A stretch of DNA of 64,000 nucleotides, from assembly GCF_030704535.1 (NCBI RefSeq), contig NC_081815.1, positions 9,584,501 to 9,648,500 on the forward strand. The letters are read 5' to 3'. Shown in pieces: positions 36,586-49,639 of this stretch. The translations under genes and the position numbers were made by a program. The notes beneath the pieces are model-generated. The model had not been told where the DNA came from. It saw only the letters and a program-made list of their open reading frames with translations, and did no database searches. The stretch comes from Vitis vinifera (lineage: Eukaryota; Streptophyta; Magnoliopsida; Vitales; Vitaceae). Within the stretch, counting starts at the first letter, position 1. Every line of letters begins with the position of its first letter.

Positions 36586-37763
36586 AAGGAAATCATAAAT
36601 GTTGTTTTTCGGGAGAAGTGACTCTATTCACAGCAAAGAGGTTGTGTAGCCTTGAGAGTGAGGAAGAAACCACCACCAATGCCTTGGGACCAGTAGGCTG
36701 GTTGAAGACACTGAAGAGTAGTGAAAGTTACGGTTTCTCGTGAATTCTGTGGTAAAGATTCTACAGTAAACACCGGCAATGTGATACGGTTGATTTTGTA
36801 GCAGCAAAGGGAACCACAAATATTTTTATTTGAAGCCTTAAAGTTAATAAGACTGGTATGTCAAAAAGAAATCTACCATCAAAGTGGGAGGATCCATCCG
36901 AGTAGTTTCCAAGTTACTTGAGTCTCTTTCCTTTCTTTTTCTGCATTAATTTTGTTTTTTATGGAATGCAAACTAAACATAGCCTTGGAGGATTTGTACC
37001 TTGGGTTGTACTTTTCGGGGATAAATGACTGCAAGGAAGGTCTGGTACAGACACTAAAGTTTCAATTTTCTTGCCATGTGCGTCACTCTGTAACATATAA
37101 TTTCCTTGAATGAACCAGTTTTCCATGTAGTGAACTCCATTTTCCAGCTCTCTCTTATATATTCTGTGTCATTTCAGTCCACTCTCCGAATTCAGTCTAC
37201 CTTTATTTGTTTAGAGTGCTTAAAAGTAGGAAAAAACTTAAGGTATGAAACCGAAATCCTTAGCTACCTTAATACCTACCATAGTTTGAACATGAGACAT
37301 TGGTTTCGTATTAAGAATATACAAAGAAGTCTGAAGCATTCAATAAGGGTACAAAGAAACACAAATAAATGGAACAAAAAACAATGAGACCAAAATATGA
37401 AGCAATGAGAAGGCGTTACTCTTTTCTCAAACAGGGTAATATGATAAAGTAAATGAATATTATATATTTCTTAAATGTCGATACAAACAGTATCAGACTC
37501 TCAGGGCAATGGATACTGCAAACAAACAAAGAGAATAACAACAGACTTGCCCTCCCCACCCTCATATATCCAACCAAGAACAGAATGGCTAACATCCCCT
37601 CCCAGAAAACTTTGAGAAAAACCTCAAAAAGCCCTCTATCATCCTCATCTCCAACCAAGTGAGACCTACTGCCGAACTGATTTAACACCTAAGGTCAGAA
37701 ACACCATAACGAGCAGAACTTACACAGAATCTGGATATAGAAAACTGCCATCATTGCTGTTAG
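36586..37763. other. 3' flanks of the convergent TSS and HHP genes
   Basis: This contains the TSS 3' UTR (roughly to 37.1 kb) and, from the right, the HHP 3' UTR. No further gene was recognised; short open stretches on both strands lack any known motif. Confidence 0.5.
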
Positions 37764-40700
37764 TCATGTCTGAGTAAGGACAGAAGGGCTAACATCACAG
37801 TTTGGCAATCCCTGGCGCCAGTTCAGAAGAACTAGTGTAGCAGCACTATGTGCAAGTGCCCCTGCTACCACAAACACATGGAATATCTGATGGCTGTGCC
37901 CTGCAATGTCAAATGCACCAGGTTTCCATCGCTCCGGAAACCTACTAACATAAAATCCAGCTCCTGCTGCATACATAACGGCCATCATCATCTCAAACCC
38001 AAGTGCCACAAATATCTGTGGATGGTCCCGATGGATAACAACAGCATGGACTGCTGGAATTACCCCCAAGAAACCCATGGAAAGGAATAGAGTAGCCCTG
38101 AAGGATCTGAAGCGAGGTGCAGAGAGAGCAGGAGCGAGAAGGGTGACAATGACCAGGAAACCGAGTAGAGAAATGGAGGTAAGATAAAACAACCTTGAAT
38201 AGGGATGGCAGGAGAAGGCATAATAGATTGGAGCAAAGAAGGAGCAGATTATCATGAGGGAGATGCCAGCATAATCAAGACGCCAGAAGAAGAAGTTGAA
38301 ACGTTGAGAATGGCAGGCAAGAAGGTGGGAAAGAGAGCTGCAAACCAAGCAAGCCATAGCTCCAGCTAAGAAAACAAACCAAGGCCATATAGGAATGGCC
38401 TCTGATAGTATAGGAATAGCCTCAGAACTATCTTCTCCATTCATGTTCAGGGCTGATGGCTGTGAAAAGTGTCTCAATTGTGAGTCCTGCAAAACAAGAA
38501 CCAAGATAACATACAATAGAGTTTCTTTTAAATACCTTTTTAATCTACATTGAACTGCATTACATGAAGGGTGCATTTGGTGCACGGAGATAATGAAAAG
38601 AGAATAAGAATGGATATAAATCACAATACCATGTGAAAGCAAGTAATCAAAATCTTAGCAAAAGTAGGTTTTGGTTTTCACGAGGATAATCTTTAATTAC
38701 TATTCCCATTTCTAAAAGCAATCTAAACAAAGTAATAAAAAGGAAATGCAATGGATTTTTTATTCCCATTTTCTATTCCAGTGTTTCAAACATACCTTGG
38801 TGACATAGATTGGTCCCCTCCTTTTTGTTCCTAAATATGGCAATATTTATTTCATATCCCAAAGTGTACTGTTAACTTTCATGTTATTCATGAAAACCAT
38901 ACTCTACGATTCCATGCTTCTGTAACAGTACCTTACAGGCACACCTTGTATTGGAATAATATCCATGAGTCATTATCAATAATAATAAAAAAAAAAAAGT
39001 ATATCCCTTGGAGAATAATGCCAATATAGATGGAACTCAGTACATACAAGTAGTTGAGAACTTGAGATACAAGGCATGCATGTTAGTAATTGAAATATAA
39101 GCTTTTGCTCATATTCACGATCCCATGTCAAAGGATTAGTGGCTACAAGCTGATACCCAGATCAAGCATATATCTTTCTCAGGCATAAGACACTTTATTT
39201 TAGATTCTCTTCCTATGAGTTTCACTTGAGCTCTAGTAGTATGAATAGGTGACACTAAGGAGTTGCAACATAAGAAGTCACCTTACTCAAGTGGCTATAT
39301 AGTGAGCCTAAGCCTAGTTCATAACTTCAAATGCAGTTTAGAAACAACAAATTGTTTCAGTTAGGGTCACTACATTCAAATCAAGAACCCTTCTTATCAG
39401 GGTAGGACTCTTCATGGCATTCTTGAATGTATCATGCAATTGCATTTCTGGACTGCCTATTAAGCAATACAGTGGTGTATTTTGTATAAAATGAGTTATG
39501 ATTTATTCAGCTGTTTGATTGAAAACAATGTTTTCATTCTTGGGCCATTCAAAGACTTGAAAGGCGGAAGGCAAAGGGTGAAAAGGTTTGGTCATCCTGG
39601 TCGTTAATCTATATTATAAGTCACGGAATGGACAAAGATGGTTCTCAATTATGAAAAGATAGTAATAACTTAGCACTGTTTTCCTTTTTCCTTTGGTATG
39701 CCATTTTTGCAGTTTCCATGGTTTCCTCCTGCCAGGTGTAGCCACAGAATGAGCTGCAATTGAATTTAGTAGGAAAGCAACAAATAAGTTTGACAACAAT
39801 ATCAAAACATTTTTCATAAAAGGGTTTGGTGTTCCATCCTAGGTCTAACTAGATAGTTCAGTAACTAGGCTGCACCCTGTGGGTACCCTTGAACTATAAG
39901 GTCAATTATACCATCCTACAGATGACCCTAAAACGCGAGGTCCTATTCAATCTTAATTTGACCTCAGGAAGGTTTGTTGGAGTTCAAACTAAAACTTGAT
40001 CCCCACTGAGGACCATGCCAGCCTTGTACAAAGTGGGTGCTATTGTTTCCTACAATTGTGGCTGACAGGACTTCTATAGGGAACTGATAGGTTTACATTT
40101 CTCAGAATTCCTAAACTGAAATCCGAAGAAATTAAAATAATGAACGGATACCTACGAGTGGAGCTAGCACCTTGTAGAGTTTAGCTACGTTAGTCACTGC
40201 TTGAGCAGATTGAAAACTACCTACTTTTTTAGGGATGGCGACGTTATGTAACAGCGTTGAGCACCACCGTCACTTAAAATCCAAATTATTAAATGGGTTG
40301 GGAAGGCTAAACCAAATATTACATGTCCAAACCCTTTATTTTTTTTCTTTTACCAAAAGTTTGGAGCTGAAAATTAAGAAAGAAAAGATAATAAAACAAG
40401 ACAAAAAAAAAAAAAAAACACTAAAGACTCTTTGACGATTGTTTTCGATAACAATATTTTGCTTTCGAGAACAAAAAACCAAAAAAATAAGTTTGTTAAT
40501 TAAAAAATTGTTTTCTATTTTCTGTTTTCAAGAACGTAAAATATGTGTTTTTAGATAACATATTTTAGTTATTTTCAATTATTTTTATTTATTCATTTAA
40601 AGTTATTTTAAAAATAATTATACAAACATATATAATAATTAAAAATAAACCTTTAGTCATATAATTTATTTTTAAAATATATTTAAAAACATTAAAAATA

Positions 40701-43700
40701 AGTTAAAATTTTTTTTCACTCTAAACAAACTTTTGTTTTATAAAACTTCGGTCAAAACTGTTTTAAAAAACAGTATCAAATAGCACCTAACACTCCTTTG
40801 AAAATACTTCCTATTTTCTGTTTTTTAAAATAGTAAACATTAGTTGTTTCTATATTATAATCACTTTTATATAATTGCCATAGTAAATTTTTAAAAAGAT
40901 AATGACTTTTAAGAACTTTTTGAGACTTGCTTTAAAAGATAATGACTTTTAAAAACTGTTTAAAAAAATTAGAATAATAATAAAAATTTAATACTTCAAA
41001 TTTTAAAAGTAAGTTTTAAGAATATAAGATAAATCATACTTTTTATATAAAAATTATACATAATATTTAATACTATTTTCTACTGTATTTTTAAAAATCA
41101 GAAAAAGGAAACGAGCACTAATTTAAGCATCTTTTTTAAGAGGATAAAAAATGGTTTTATGGCTGAAGAGAGTCAAGTCTCTTTCTACCTCTCTTATGAC
41201 GCGGCGTTTTGAGTAATTTAATAAATACATTAAATAAATAAATATTTTAGAAAACATCAGCTTTTGCAATACCTTGTCAACCAATGACGACGACATGATT
41301 ACTTCTATTTTTTGAATTGAAAAAACCTAGTTGAACCACCATTTCATGATGTCTTTGAAATGTCACCGACCTCATGCACGGAGTAGAAAATAAAACCCTA
41401 ACTCAATTATTTATGCACGGAGTTGAAATGTCACCAGAGCTATTAAAAAAGCTAGACGCGTTTCCACGTCAACTGGGTGAAGAAAGCCCTATCACAGTTG
41501 TTTATTTTAAATTCCTTGGTGTCATTGAACCTCTCTACTGTAAGAAAATTATATAAAATGGCGCACTAAATATGTGTGATTGGTTTTCAAAACTTGCGTG
41601 ATGAGAAAGCTGGTAAAGGAGCATCTTTTATTGACAACCACGTGTGAAGAAGCAGGTACAGAGGTTAAAATATACTTTATGGGGATAAAGAAAAATATTA
41701 TTATTTTTCTCGGGATGATAAAAGGATGGGCATATCGATTTTTCCTAGTGGCCAAACAACCAAGAAAACTCACAAGGTTGTTTCGAAATGTTAACCAAAT
41801 TTCATTTGTTTTGACATCTCCGTTGATCAAGGATTCAGGATAAGTACTTCTCCCACATGGACGGTGCCGTCTTATATCCTCTTTCTTTTCTTAATGCTTT
41901 TTCTCCAAGTGTGACATTCAATTATCTTATGCAGTCAAACAAATTTGAACTTACGAAAATTGCTAAGTTTAGGTAGGACCGAGTGGGAAACAAAATGGGT
42001 GTACATATTTGAGCCGCCCCATGGGTTGAATAGCAGGTGGTCACGCATTGGACCGTTTTCTGCCTGAAAAATCAGGCACGCGAGACCTACGTTTCGGTCC
42101 ATCTGTCGTATGTGGGAGAATTATGTTTTGGGGGTAGATGAGCCCCTAAATTAACAAAAGGTCCATATAACTCTTCAAATTGAGCCCAAGACCTAATAAA
42201 AATATGGAAATTGAGTTGAAGGATATCATCCTTCAGTATTTCCAAAAATGCCCTTTGTTGATTTTAAGAAAAAAAATTAATATTTTTGAAAAATACTTTT
42301 ATTTAATTTAATATTTAAAAAAAATACTTTTATGTAATTTAATATTTTTAAAATACTTTTATTTAATTTAATATTTTTAAAAATAAAATTATTTAATTTA
42401 ATATTTTAAAAAAAAATTAATTTAATATTTTTGAAAAAAAAATTAATTTAATATTTTTGAAAAAAAAAATTAATTTAATATTTTTGAAAACTACTTTTAT
42501 TTAATTTAATATTTTTGAAAAAAAAATTATTAAAAAAAAAATATTTAACTTAATTTTATAAAATATTTTATATGTGTTCTTAAAGGATATATTTGTCCAT
42601 TACTATTTCATATCATTCGATTCAATTTGAATAGTTATATAGACCTTTTGTTAATTTGGAGGCTCATCTATCCCCAAAAGATAATTCTCTCTATCTATAA
42701 TTATCATTTTATTAGGAAACCCAGAGTTGCAGCATCACGGTATATAACTATATAAGGAAAAGGAACTCACCGTAAATGCATTGCCTGACTGGTTCATCCT
42801 TTTGATCATCATCATCTTCATCGTTTGTGCTGTCACCGGATCCCTGCTTGCACAACCAGAATTCATATGCTTTAATTAGATTACAACAGTTTTTCTATAT
42901 AGTTAATATTATGAAAATAAATAATAATATACTTAATACTCATTTTCCCTATTACTAATTGATTCTTTTCTTTAAACTCTTCACACGTGCAGTGCATTTT
43001 AATCTAATCATAAGAATAATTATAATTACTATTTATGTTTTATTAAAGAATAATTATAAAAAAAAGAGAATATTTAAATAAAAAGCATCATTGACATGTG
43101 TGGGTGATGCATAATGAGGCCCAAGATATCATTATTATAAGCAAGAACTTCAATTATTTTCTTGATAGGGAAGACTAATCAGCTTCAACCGGACCAAAAC
43201 AGTAATTTTTCTTACAAACTTTTAAACTTTAATTAATCTCTTTTCTTTATTGGAAAAACTTTAATCCATCTTTTAAAATTATTTATTCAACTACCTGGGA
43301 GTTCTGTTTCTATTTAGCTTTCCAAAAATTTAAGAGAAAATATGAGAAAAGAAGAAATTAAAAAAATTAACGTTAATAAAATTATTTTTAAATATTATTT
43401 TAAATTTATTTAATTTATTTTAACTCTTGAAATTTAAAATCACATAAATTTTAAATTAATTTTAATTATAAACCACACAGCGAAAAAGCATTTTCTTTTG
43501 ACATTCAGACTAACAAAAGGAACTAAAAAGGATGGTCATTATCATATTCTCCATCATGTCATCATTTTTTTTTCAAATTAATGGCCACACGCTTCACTTC
43601 TAGATATATATATATATATATATATATACCGTCCTTCGTGTCATCATTGACGCGCTTCAGCTGTTTTGAAAAGAATTATTTTATCAATTCAACCATTTCA

Positions 43701-44371
43701 CGGCTTTATGTCCACATGATTTACATTTAATGCATTATATTCTTGAACAACAATACACTCAACTTCAGTCAAACACACAAATTTAATGTTCAACAACATA
43801 CCTAAAGAAGCTCATCACCAGATCTTCAATCTTTGTCTTCCCCGATAAGCTCACCACCGCCAATGCCGCAAATATCATAAATCCTATCAAATGCCTGGGA
43901 AACATCATTCACATTACAATTCGTCATTTCCTTTTCACCTCAAAATTAAATCAATTAATTCATCGAAAAAGAAACAAATGCGCAAACTGTTGCCTGAAGC
44001 CTGAAATCTGTTTTCTCATCAAGAAATATTTTCTGTTCAAACAAACAGAGTGCCAGGAAAACAGAGAATCCTTCAAAAAATTTTCCAGTGAAACAAACAG
44101 ACACGAAGGAGAGGTGTGGAGAAACGATCAGATTCACTCACGTCCACACATTTAGGGTTTCGTTGTGCCAAGAGAAGACGCTGAGAATCGCGTCCTTCAA
44201 CGGCCACTCCGACCTGTAGTGGTCCAGTATGTACTCATTATCCTTCAAATACTCCGGCAACGCGTCGAACTTCACCAACCGCTTTTCGAATCTCTTCTCT
44301 TCCTTCCTCGCTTCCCTATCTCTCATCTCCGACTCCAGCCCCTCGGTTCTCTTCACACCCCTCCGTCTCAT
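37764..44371 (-). CDS. HHP: Heptahelical transmembrane protein (HHP4/HHP2-like, AdipoR/PAQR family), 372 aa
   Basis: Coding exons (minus strand): 44371-44142, 43894-43802, 42843-42771, 38486-37764; 1119 bases, all GT-AG in phase. The protein begins with a charged N-tail, then the family signature [17 protein letters not shown] and [13 protein letters not shown]. Seven hydrophobic helices follow: one in exon 2 and six in exon 4. The putative zinc-binding histidines are in SHLLACHS and GHSHQIFH. The N-tail faces the cytoplasm in AdipoR-type proteins. Arabidopsis HHPs respond to hormones and sugar, and some link cold signalling to ICE1; which of them this matches cannot be settled here. Exon 3 encodes a methionine/lysine-rich loop ([10 protein letters not shown]). 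Intron 3 is 4.3 kb and repeat-bearing. A short duplication, [14 protein letters not shown], sits just before helix 2. Confidence 0.92.
40425..40797. repeat. T-rich inverted-repeat element, family also at about 14,980
   Basis: Left TTTGACGATTGTTTTCGATA and right, reversed, TTTGATACTGTTTTTTAAAA, with an interior rich in TTTTTAAAATATATTTAAAAA. Shared wording with 14,980-15,265 indicates one family. Confidence 0.5.
42116..42690. mobile_element. MITE with about 67-bp terminal inverted repeats
   Basis: The left arm 42116-42182 (GAGAATTATGTTTTGGGGGT, then AACAAAAGGTCCATATAACT) pairs with the right arm 42622-42690 read in reverse (GAGAATTATCTTTTGGGGAT, then AACAAAAGGTCTATATAACT). The interior 42270-42560 is an AT-rich array of TTTAATTTAATATTTTTGAA units, about 35 bases each. 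Long arms suggest a MULE-type MITE, but I found no clear 9-bp target duplication. Confidence 0.8.
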
Positions 44372-44560
44372 CTTCCTCTGTACACCTGCACTAGAAATTC
44401 GATCGGTCCGTGATTCTCCGGCGAAAGCTCGCCGGATCTCTGAATCTCAGACCGACCTGCTTCTAAGCCTCCTCGTAAGGACAGAACATCGCACTCCTAT
44501 TAATAACCAGAGCATCAGAAAAAAAGGTATGTGAGTACGCACTATCGGATGACACGTGTC
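44372..44560 (-). promoter_or_regulatory. Presumed 5' UTR/promoter of HHP
   Basis: GC-richer sequence upstream of the HHP start ATG. No defined promoter elements could be assigned with confidence. Confidence 0.3.
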
Positions 44561-45475
44561 ATTCGGCTGGAGTCGAGCGCACCTGATTATTACACTGGCG
44601 TCATAGGAATAATATTGCAGGTTCCCTGGAACATTCAAATTTGGCCGAAGGTGTGAAATGTAAATTGGGTGATTGGGAAAGCAATAGAAGAAGTGGAAGT
44701 GGGTAAATAGTAAACCAAAGGAGGGGTAATAATGTAAAAAGATAATGATTAGACCATTGGGCCCACAAGGACTGAGTCAGTTGTGGAGTCCATCAGCCAT
44801 AACCGAATCGTTTACAACGTGGAAATCTTTCTCTATTTTGCCAGTGCAATTATTTTGAGCCCAGTCTTCTCTCTTCTAGAAACCGTGAAGCCAGGGGAAC
44901 ATTATTTTGGGATAAATTATAAATGCATTCATTAAAACTCTTACATCAACCCTTTTAATGAATACTTTTAAGATACAAATAGCAATTATTGAAATTCCTA
45001 AAATACTTTTTAAGAGAGAAAATTAAAAAAAAAAAAATTAAAATCCTCATAGCTGAAATGTCCAAAATTAAAATACTTTGGATCCAACACCATGAGTTCT
45101 AATTTTTTTTTCTTTGATTTATATTACTGTTTTCCGTGATTTTTTTTTTTTCATTTTTAAATCACATTTATACTCTTCTTAAGTTTTTTTAATAAGTTTT
45201 ACCCTGAGTGTAACCATGCAAAATTATTATTTTGAAAATCTATATAATAAAAATATTATAACTTATGATGATGATGATGATGATAAGAATATATTAAACT
45301 TACAAATGAAATAACATGAGATTATATTTAACTTTTTATATCTTTGGACTAGTGAAAAAGGATGACCCTTAAAGGAACTTACCACTTCTGGGTCACCTTT
45401 AGTTGAAAGAGGAGAATAAAGAAACAGAGTAGGAAGGAAAAGAGAGAAACAGAGGAATGGTTACAATGCTTCACT
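44561..45475. other. Intergenic stretch between HHP and Copia remnant
   Basis: No gene seen. A/T runs (45,020-45,170) and a short GAT trinucleotide run near 45,263-45,285. The LTR that should follow the Copia polypurine tract would fall around 45,370-45,478, but its outer end is not clear. Confidence 0.4.
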
Positions 45476-45477
45476 TT

Positions 45478-48470
45478 ATTATCCCCCCTCAAGTAAATAG
45501 GATGAGGCACACCGTGAGCTTGCTTCTTAATGCCGAGAACCGAGATGAGGACAATGGTTTTTTCATGATATCAACTAGCTGATCAATTGAGGGAGCGAAC
45601 TCAACTAATTGCATTTTGTCAAGAACAGGCTTTCGTACAAAATGGTAGTCAATCACAATGTGTTTCGTTCTTGCATGAGATGAAGGGCATTGATGTTGTC
45701 ACAAATGAGAGCAGGAGGTGAGGAAGAAGGAATGCAAAGTTTATGGAATAGAGTTTTAAGCCATAATACTTCAGTTATTGCATTTGCAAGACCACGATAC
45801 TTTGATTCTGTCATGCTCCGAGAAACAACTCATTGTTTGGTGGATGACCAGAAGATGAGGTTGGGACCCATGAAAATACAGTAACCACTAGTGCTTTGCC
45901 GGTCATTAGAGCATGAAGCCCAATCTGCATCCGTGAAGTAAGATATAGAGAAATCAGGAGAGGTAGTGAGTATGATGCCATGAGATGTCTTACTTCTGAG
46001 ACATCTTAAGATTCGTTTAACAGTAGTCTAGAGAGAGGTGGTGGGAGCATGGATATACTAACATACTTTGTTAACCAGTAAGCTTAAATCAGGTTGAGTT
46101 ATAGTGTAGTACTGTAGCGCCCAAACAATCTGACAACGAGGAGTTGGATTAGGAAGAGGCTTACTATCAAACATGGAGAGGGACGTGTCTGAGGACATAG
46201 GAGTGGAAGCAAACTTTCTGTCAAACATATCAGCCCTCTGAAACAGGTCTTGTATGTATTTCGTTTGACATAGATGGATGGAGTCTCCTGCAAAAGACAC
46301 TTGAATACCGAGGAAGTAATTCAAGGGGCCAAGGTCCTTGAGAGCAAAGCTGCTGTGAAAGTACTATTGGGATATTTATAGGTGAATGGAAATTAAGACA
46401 TACCGTTTCAATTAAACTCAACTCTTCCTAATGGACACAACTTGTGTCAAAGGATATGTTATTTAAATTAGACTAAACTCTTCCTAATGGACATAACTTG
46501 TGTCAAAGGATATGTTAAGTATTTAAGACACATCTTTTTTAAGAGTCACCAAAAAACCTATAAATAGCCCCCCGCCCACATGGCATTTCTCATTCATTTC
46601 CATCATCAATTCTCTCCACTTTTTCTCCTTTCTTCCAAGTGTTTGGTATTCAAGAGAGTTCAAATTATCAAATAATTCGTTGTTACTTGTTATTTGGAGT
46701 GCTACTATCATAAGAAAGTGATCGTTGTATCCTGGAAGACGATTGTCAACAAATCATAAGCACCAGTGCGAGATAAATTTGTCTTAAGGACATAGAGTCA
46801 AACTCTAGTCTCGATCAATCATTTGTAAGATTCAATATCTACTTACCTTCTCGTTTATTTATTATACATAATTATTTGACCATACATTTGTGACAATTCA
46901 AGAATAACAAGTGCTTGATGAGTAGGTGAATCAGTTGAGAAGAGTTGCTTGTAACAATAATGTCGCCAACGTAAACCAAAACAATAAGCACGGAAGAATA
47001 AGCAGTAAACAGAAACATGGAGGAATCAACCTTCGAATTGGTAAAGCCCCAAGAAAACAAGCATTAATTGAGCTTTTTATACCATGCTCAAGGACTCTAT
47101 TTCAAACCATATAAGGCTTTGTCGAGTTTACACACATGGTCAGGTTTAGATTGGTCAATGAATCCTTATGGTTGAGCTAAATTCACCTCTTCAGTTAGAT
47201 CACCATTGAGGAAGGCATTATATATGAACATCGAGTTGTCTAATTGGCCAATGATAAGAGATGGCTAAGCAAAGCACAACTCAAATTGCCGTTGGCTTAA
47301 CCACCAGACTGACCAAAGTATTGAAGCAATCAAGGCCAAGAGTTTGCAAAAATTCTTTGGCCACAAGCTAGCCTTGTATCTTTCAATGGAGCCATTCGGT
47401 TTTAGCTTGAGGCGATATACCCACTTGCTACCAATTACTTTCTGTGTGGGTGTAGGAGGAACCAATGTCCAAGTATTATTCTTAGGTTGCGCATTGAACT
47501 CACGTTCCATAGCTTGCTGCAGCTCTAGGGGGGATGCAATCTATTTGTAGGTAATTGACTCAAAGAGAATAAAACCTGTAGTGGAGCCACTGACCGCTAT
47601 GAATAACTTGGGCTTGTGGACAACCAATTTGGATCTGGTAATCATAGAGTGAACATTTGATTCATCTAGACGTCTGGGACCGACATGAGCTAAAACAAGA
47701 AATGGTGAGACTTGAATTCTCAAATATTGGAACATTAGTGCTTCAAGTCTCCATTTGGGAATTCTGTGAAGGAGATGATGGATGAGTAGGAATATGGGAG
47801 TGTGAAAAAGAAGTGGGAGAGGATGTAGATGATGTTGCCGAAGTGGATATTGAGGGGGTAGACGTCGAAGTTGGATGAGTTAGAGAAGATTGAGGAGAAT
47901 AAGAACATTGTGGTGTGGGAAGAATGGGAGGCATGGTTGGATGTTGTAGAAAATGAGGAGAGGATGGTAATGAGGCGGAAGAAACTGGTGCTACAATGGA
48001 AGAAAAAGGGAAAGAGAACTCATTGAAAATTAATCACATGCCAAGACGCATAGATATGACCTGTTGGGACATGAAAACAAAGGCAACCTTTGTGAGAATT
48101 GCTAAACCCAAGAAAAACACATTAGGAGGAGTGATATTATAGTTTATTGGCATTATAAGGCCTAAGAAATAGAAAACAAGCGCATCCAAATTTCCTGAGT
48201 AGCTCATATGTAGGCAATTTCTTATATAGACACTCATATAGGGAATGATTGTTGATAACAAGGGTTGGTAGTCTATTAATTAAGTAAACGGTAGCTTGGA
48301 AGGCATAGGGCCGATAAGAAATGGGCATGGAAGCTTGGGCTAAAAATGACAAACCAACCTCTACAACATGATAGTTTTTCCCCTCAACTCTCCCATTTTG
48401 CTGTGGAGTGATTGGATATGGGTGCCTATGGTTAACACTAATGTTTTCAAGAAATGATTTTAAAGGGCGA
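45478..48470 (-). pseudogene. Ty1/Copia pol remnant
   Basis: Minus strand, in order from high to low coordinates: an integrase C-terminal piece (PQQNGRVEGKNYHVVE, ATVYLINRLPT), the RT start (NNTWTLVPPTPTQKVIGSKW), an RT catalytic segment reading YVGDIIV where YVDD is expected (about 46,960), KDLGPLNYFLGIQV, and RNase H (DADWASCSNDRQSTSGYCIF, about 45,900). A polypurine-like GAGGGGGG lies at about 45,485. Many stops and frameshifts are present and gag and the 5' half are missing. Confidence 0.85.
46354..46909 (+). mobile_element. Solo-LTR-like insertion inside the Copia RT
   Basis: The Copia RT text breaks between LIHLLIKHL and FALKDLG, and 556 foreign bases lie between. The insert starts TGTGAAAGTACTATTGGG and ends GAATAACA (TG...CA), contains a TATA-like CTATAAATAGCCCC at about 46,558, and carries a repeated TAATGGACA-AACTTGTGTC unit (about 46,433 and 46,491). 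Flanking pentamers GCTGC and AGTGC are only loosely alike, so a target duplication is not proven. Confidence 0.55.
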
Positions 48471-49316
48471 AACTCAAGACCCCAATCTATTTGTAACTCA
48501 GTGTGCTTGCTACAAAATTGCCCGGAGTGCCCATTATTGGTGCAAAGGCATTGGGTTGATTTGTTGTAGGACCTTTGAACGAGGCATTATGGTTGAATCT
48601 CTATGGAGAGCAAGGTTGGTATTGAAGGTTTGGTTTGCCTTGGCCAAAGAGAATTACGGGGGAATTTTGGTTTGCCTAGTATACCAAGTTGATTGTTTGA
48701 AAAGGGTTGGAAATTTTTTCCTTTTTATTTAAAAAAAAAACTAAAAAAAATACGAGAAAAGTTCATTTCTTGGCCTCTGTTCAGATTTGTTTCATGTTTT
48801 TTATTTTTAAAAATAAAATATCTTAATTTTGTTTTTAAAATAAAAAACTTCTATATAAAAGTATAACATATTATACACAAAATTATACATTTACCTTTAA
48901 GTCCTCAAAAATCATTTTAAGAAAATTTAAACTTTAAAGTAGTAAATTTTTTTTGATACCTCAATTTTTTTAGTAGTCTTTAAAATAATTACATTTTCAA
49001 TTCAAGTCTTTAATATTTTGTTTTTTTTTTTATATAAAAGAAATGAAAGAGGAATGTGTTGTTAGGGTTTGTGTTGGTATGCCCAGAATCTCAACCACTA
49101 ACTAATTATATAAACACCACACTAAGAAGATGCTTATGACTCATCATATAAACAGCTAATACTGAGACGTTGCTCCAACATTTCACCTACATATAGCTTG
49201 ACAATTCAGTTATTAATTTCTAGTGATTAGTGGCAATTCAATCAAAGAATGAAAGGCAAGAGTATAACCTACATTATGGCCAAAATGTGAATTTAATCTA
49301 CACTTTGTTTAACCTT
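48471..49316. other. Intergenic stretch before the CACTA terminus
   Basis: Possible further Copia-related decay to about 48,720, then AT-rich noncoding sequence. Nothing else recognised. Confidence 0.35.
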
Positions 49317-49426
49317 CACTATAAGAAAAAAGGGTAATAATGACGCTTTTTAGGCGTCAATAAATGTATACGATGACGCTTCTCGAAAGCGTCCTTTCCG
49401 CCTCTGTCAAGGAATGGGTGCAGGCA

Positions 49427-49602
49427 ACCATGTCGCTTCTAGACAGCGTCATTGTTGATTGGTTTATATTAACACGTTAAAAACGTCATTATTGATCTAC
49501 CTATGTTAACACTTACCATGTCGCTTCTAGACAGCGTCATTGTTGATTGGTTTATATTAACACGTTAAAAACGTCATTATTGATCTACCTATGTTAACAC
49601 TT
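49427..49602. repeat. Perfect 88-bp tandem repeat in the CACTA subterminal zone
   Basis: Units 49427-49514 and 49515-49602 appear identical. Each holds GTCGCTTCTAGACAGCGTCA and a CGTTAAAAACG palindrome, so the duplication doubles the putative transposase binding sites. Confidence 0.9.
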
Positions 49603-49639
49603 ACACTAGCGCCAAGGAATGACCAAAATATCATTTGTC

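Larger units (their letters stand above)
38487..42770 (-). other. HHP intron 3, repeat-bearing
   Basis: A 4.28-kb intron. Identified contents are T-rich inverted-repeat elements (about 40425-40797 and 40798-41125) and a long-TIR MITE (42116-42690). No nested gene is supported; short open stretches at 41374-41843 have no known motif. Confidence 0.5.

Noticed and set aside
38487..38642. N-terminal extension of the HHP terminal exon as an alternative start
   Set aside because: The added residues read as intron sequence and a good acceptor (TTTTGCAG) lies at the family-consistent boundary.
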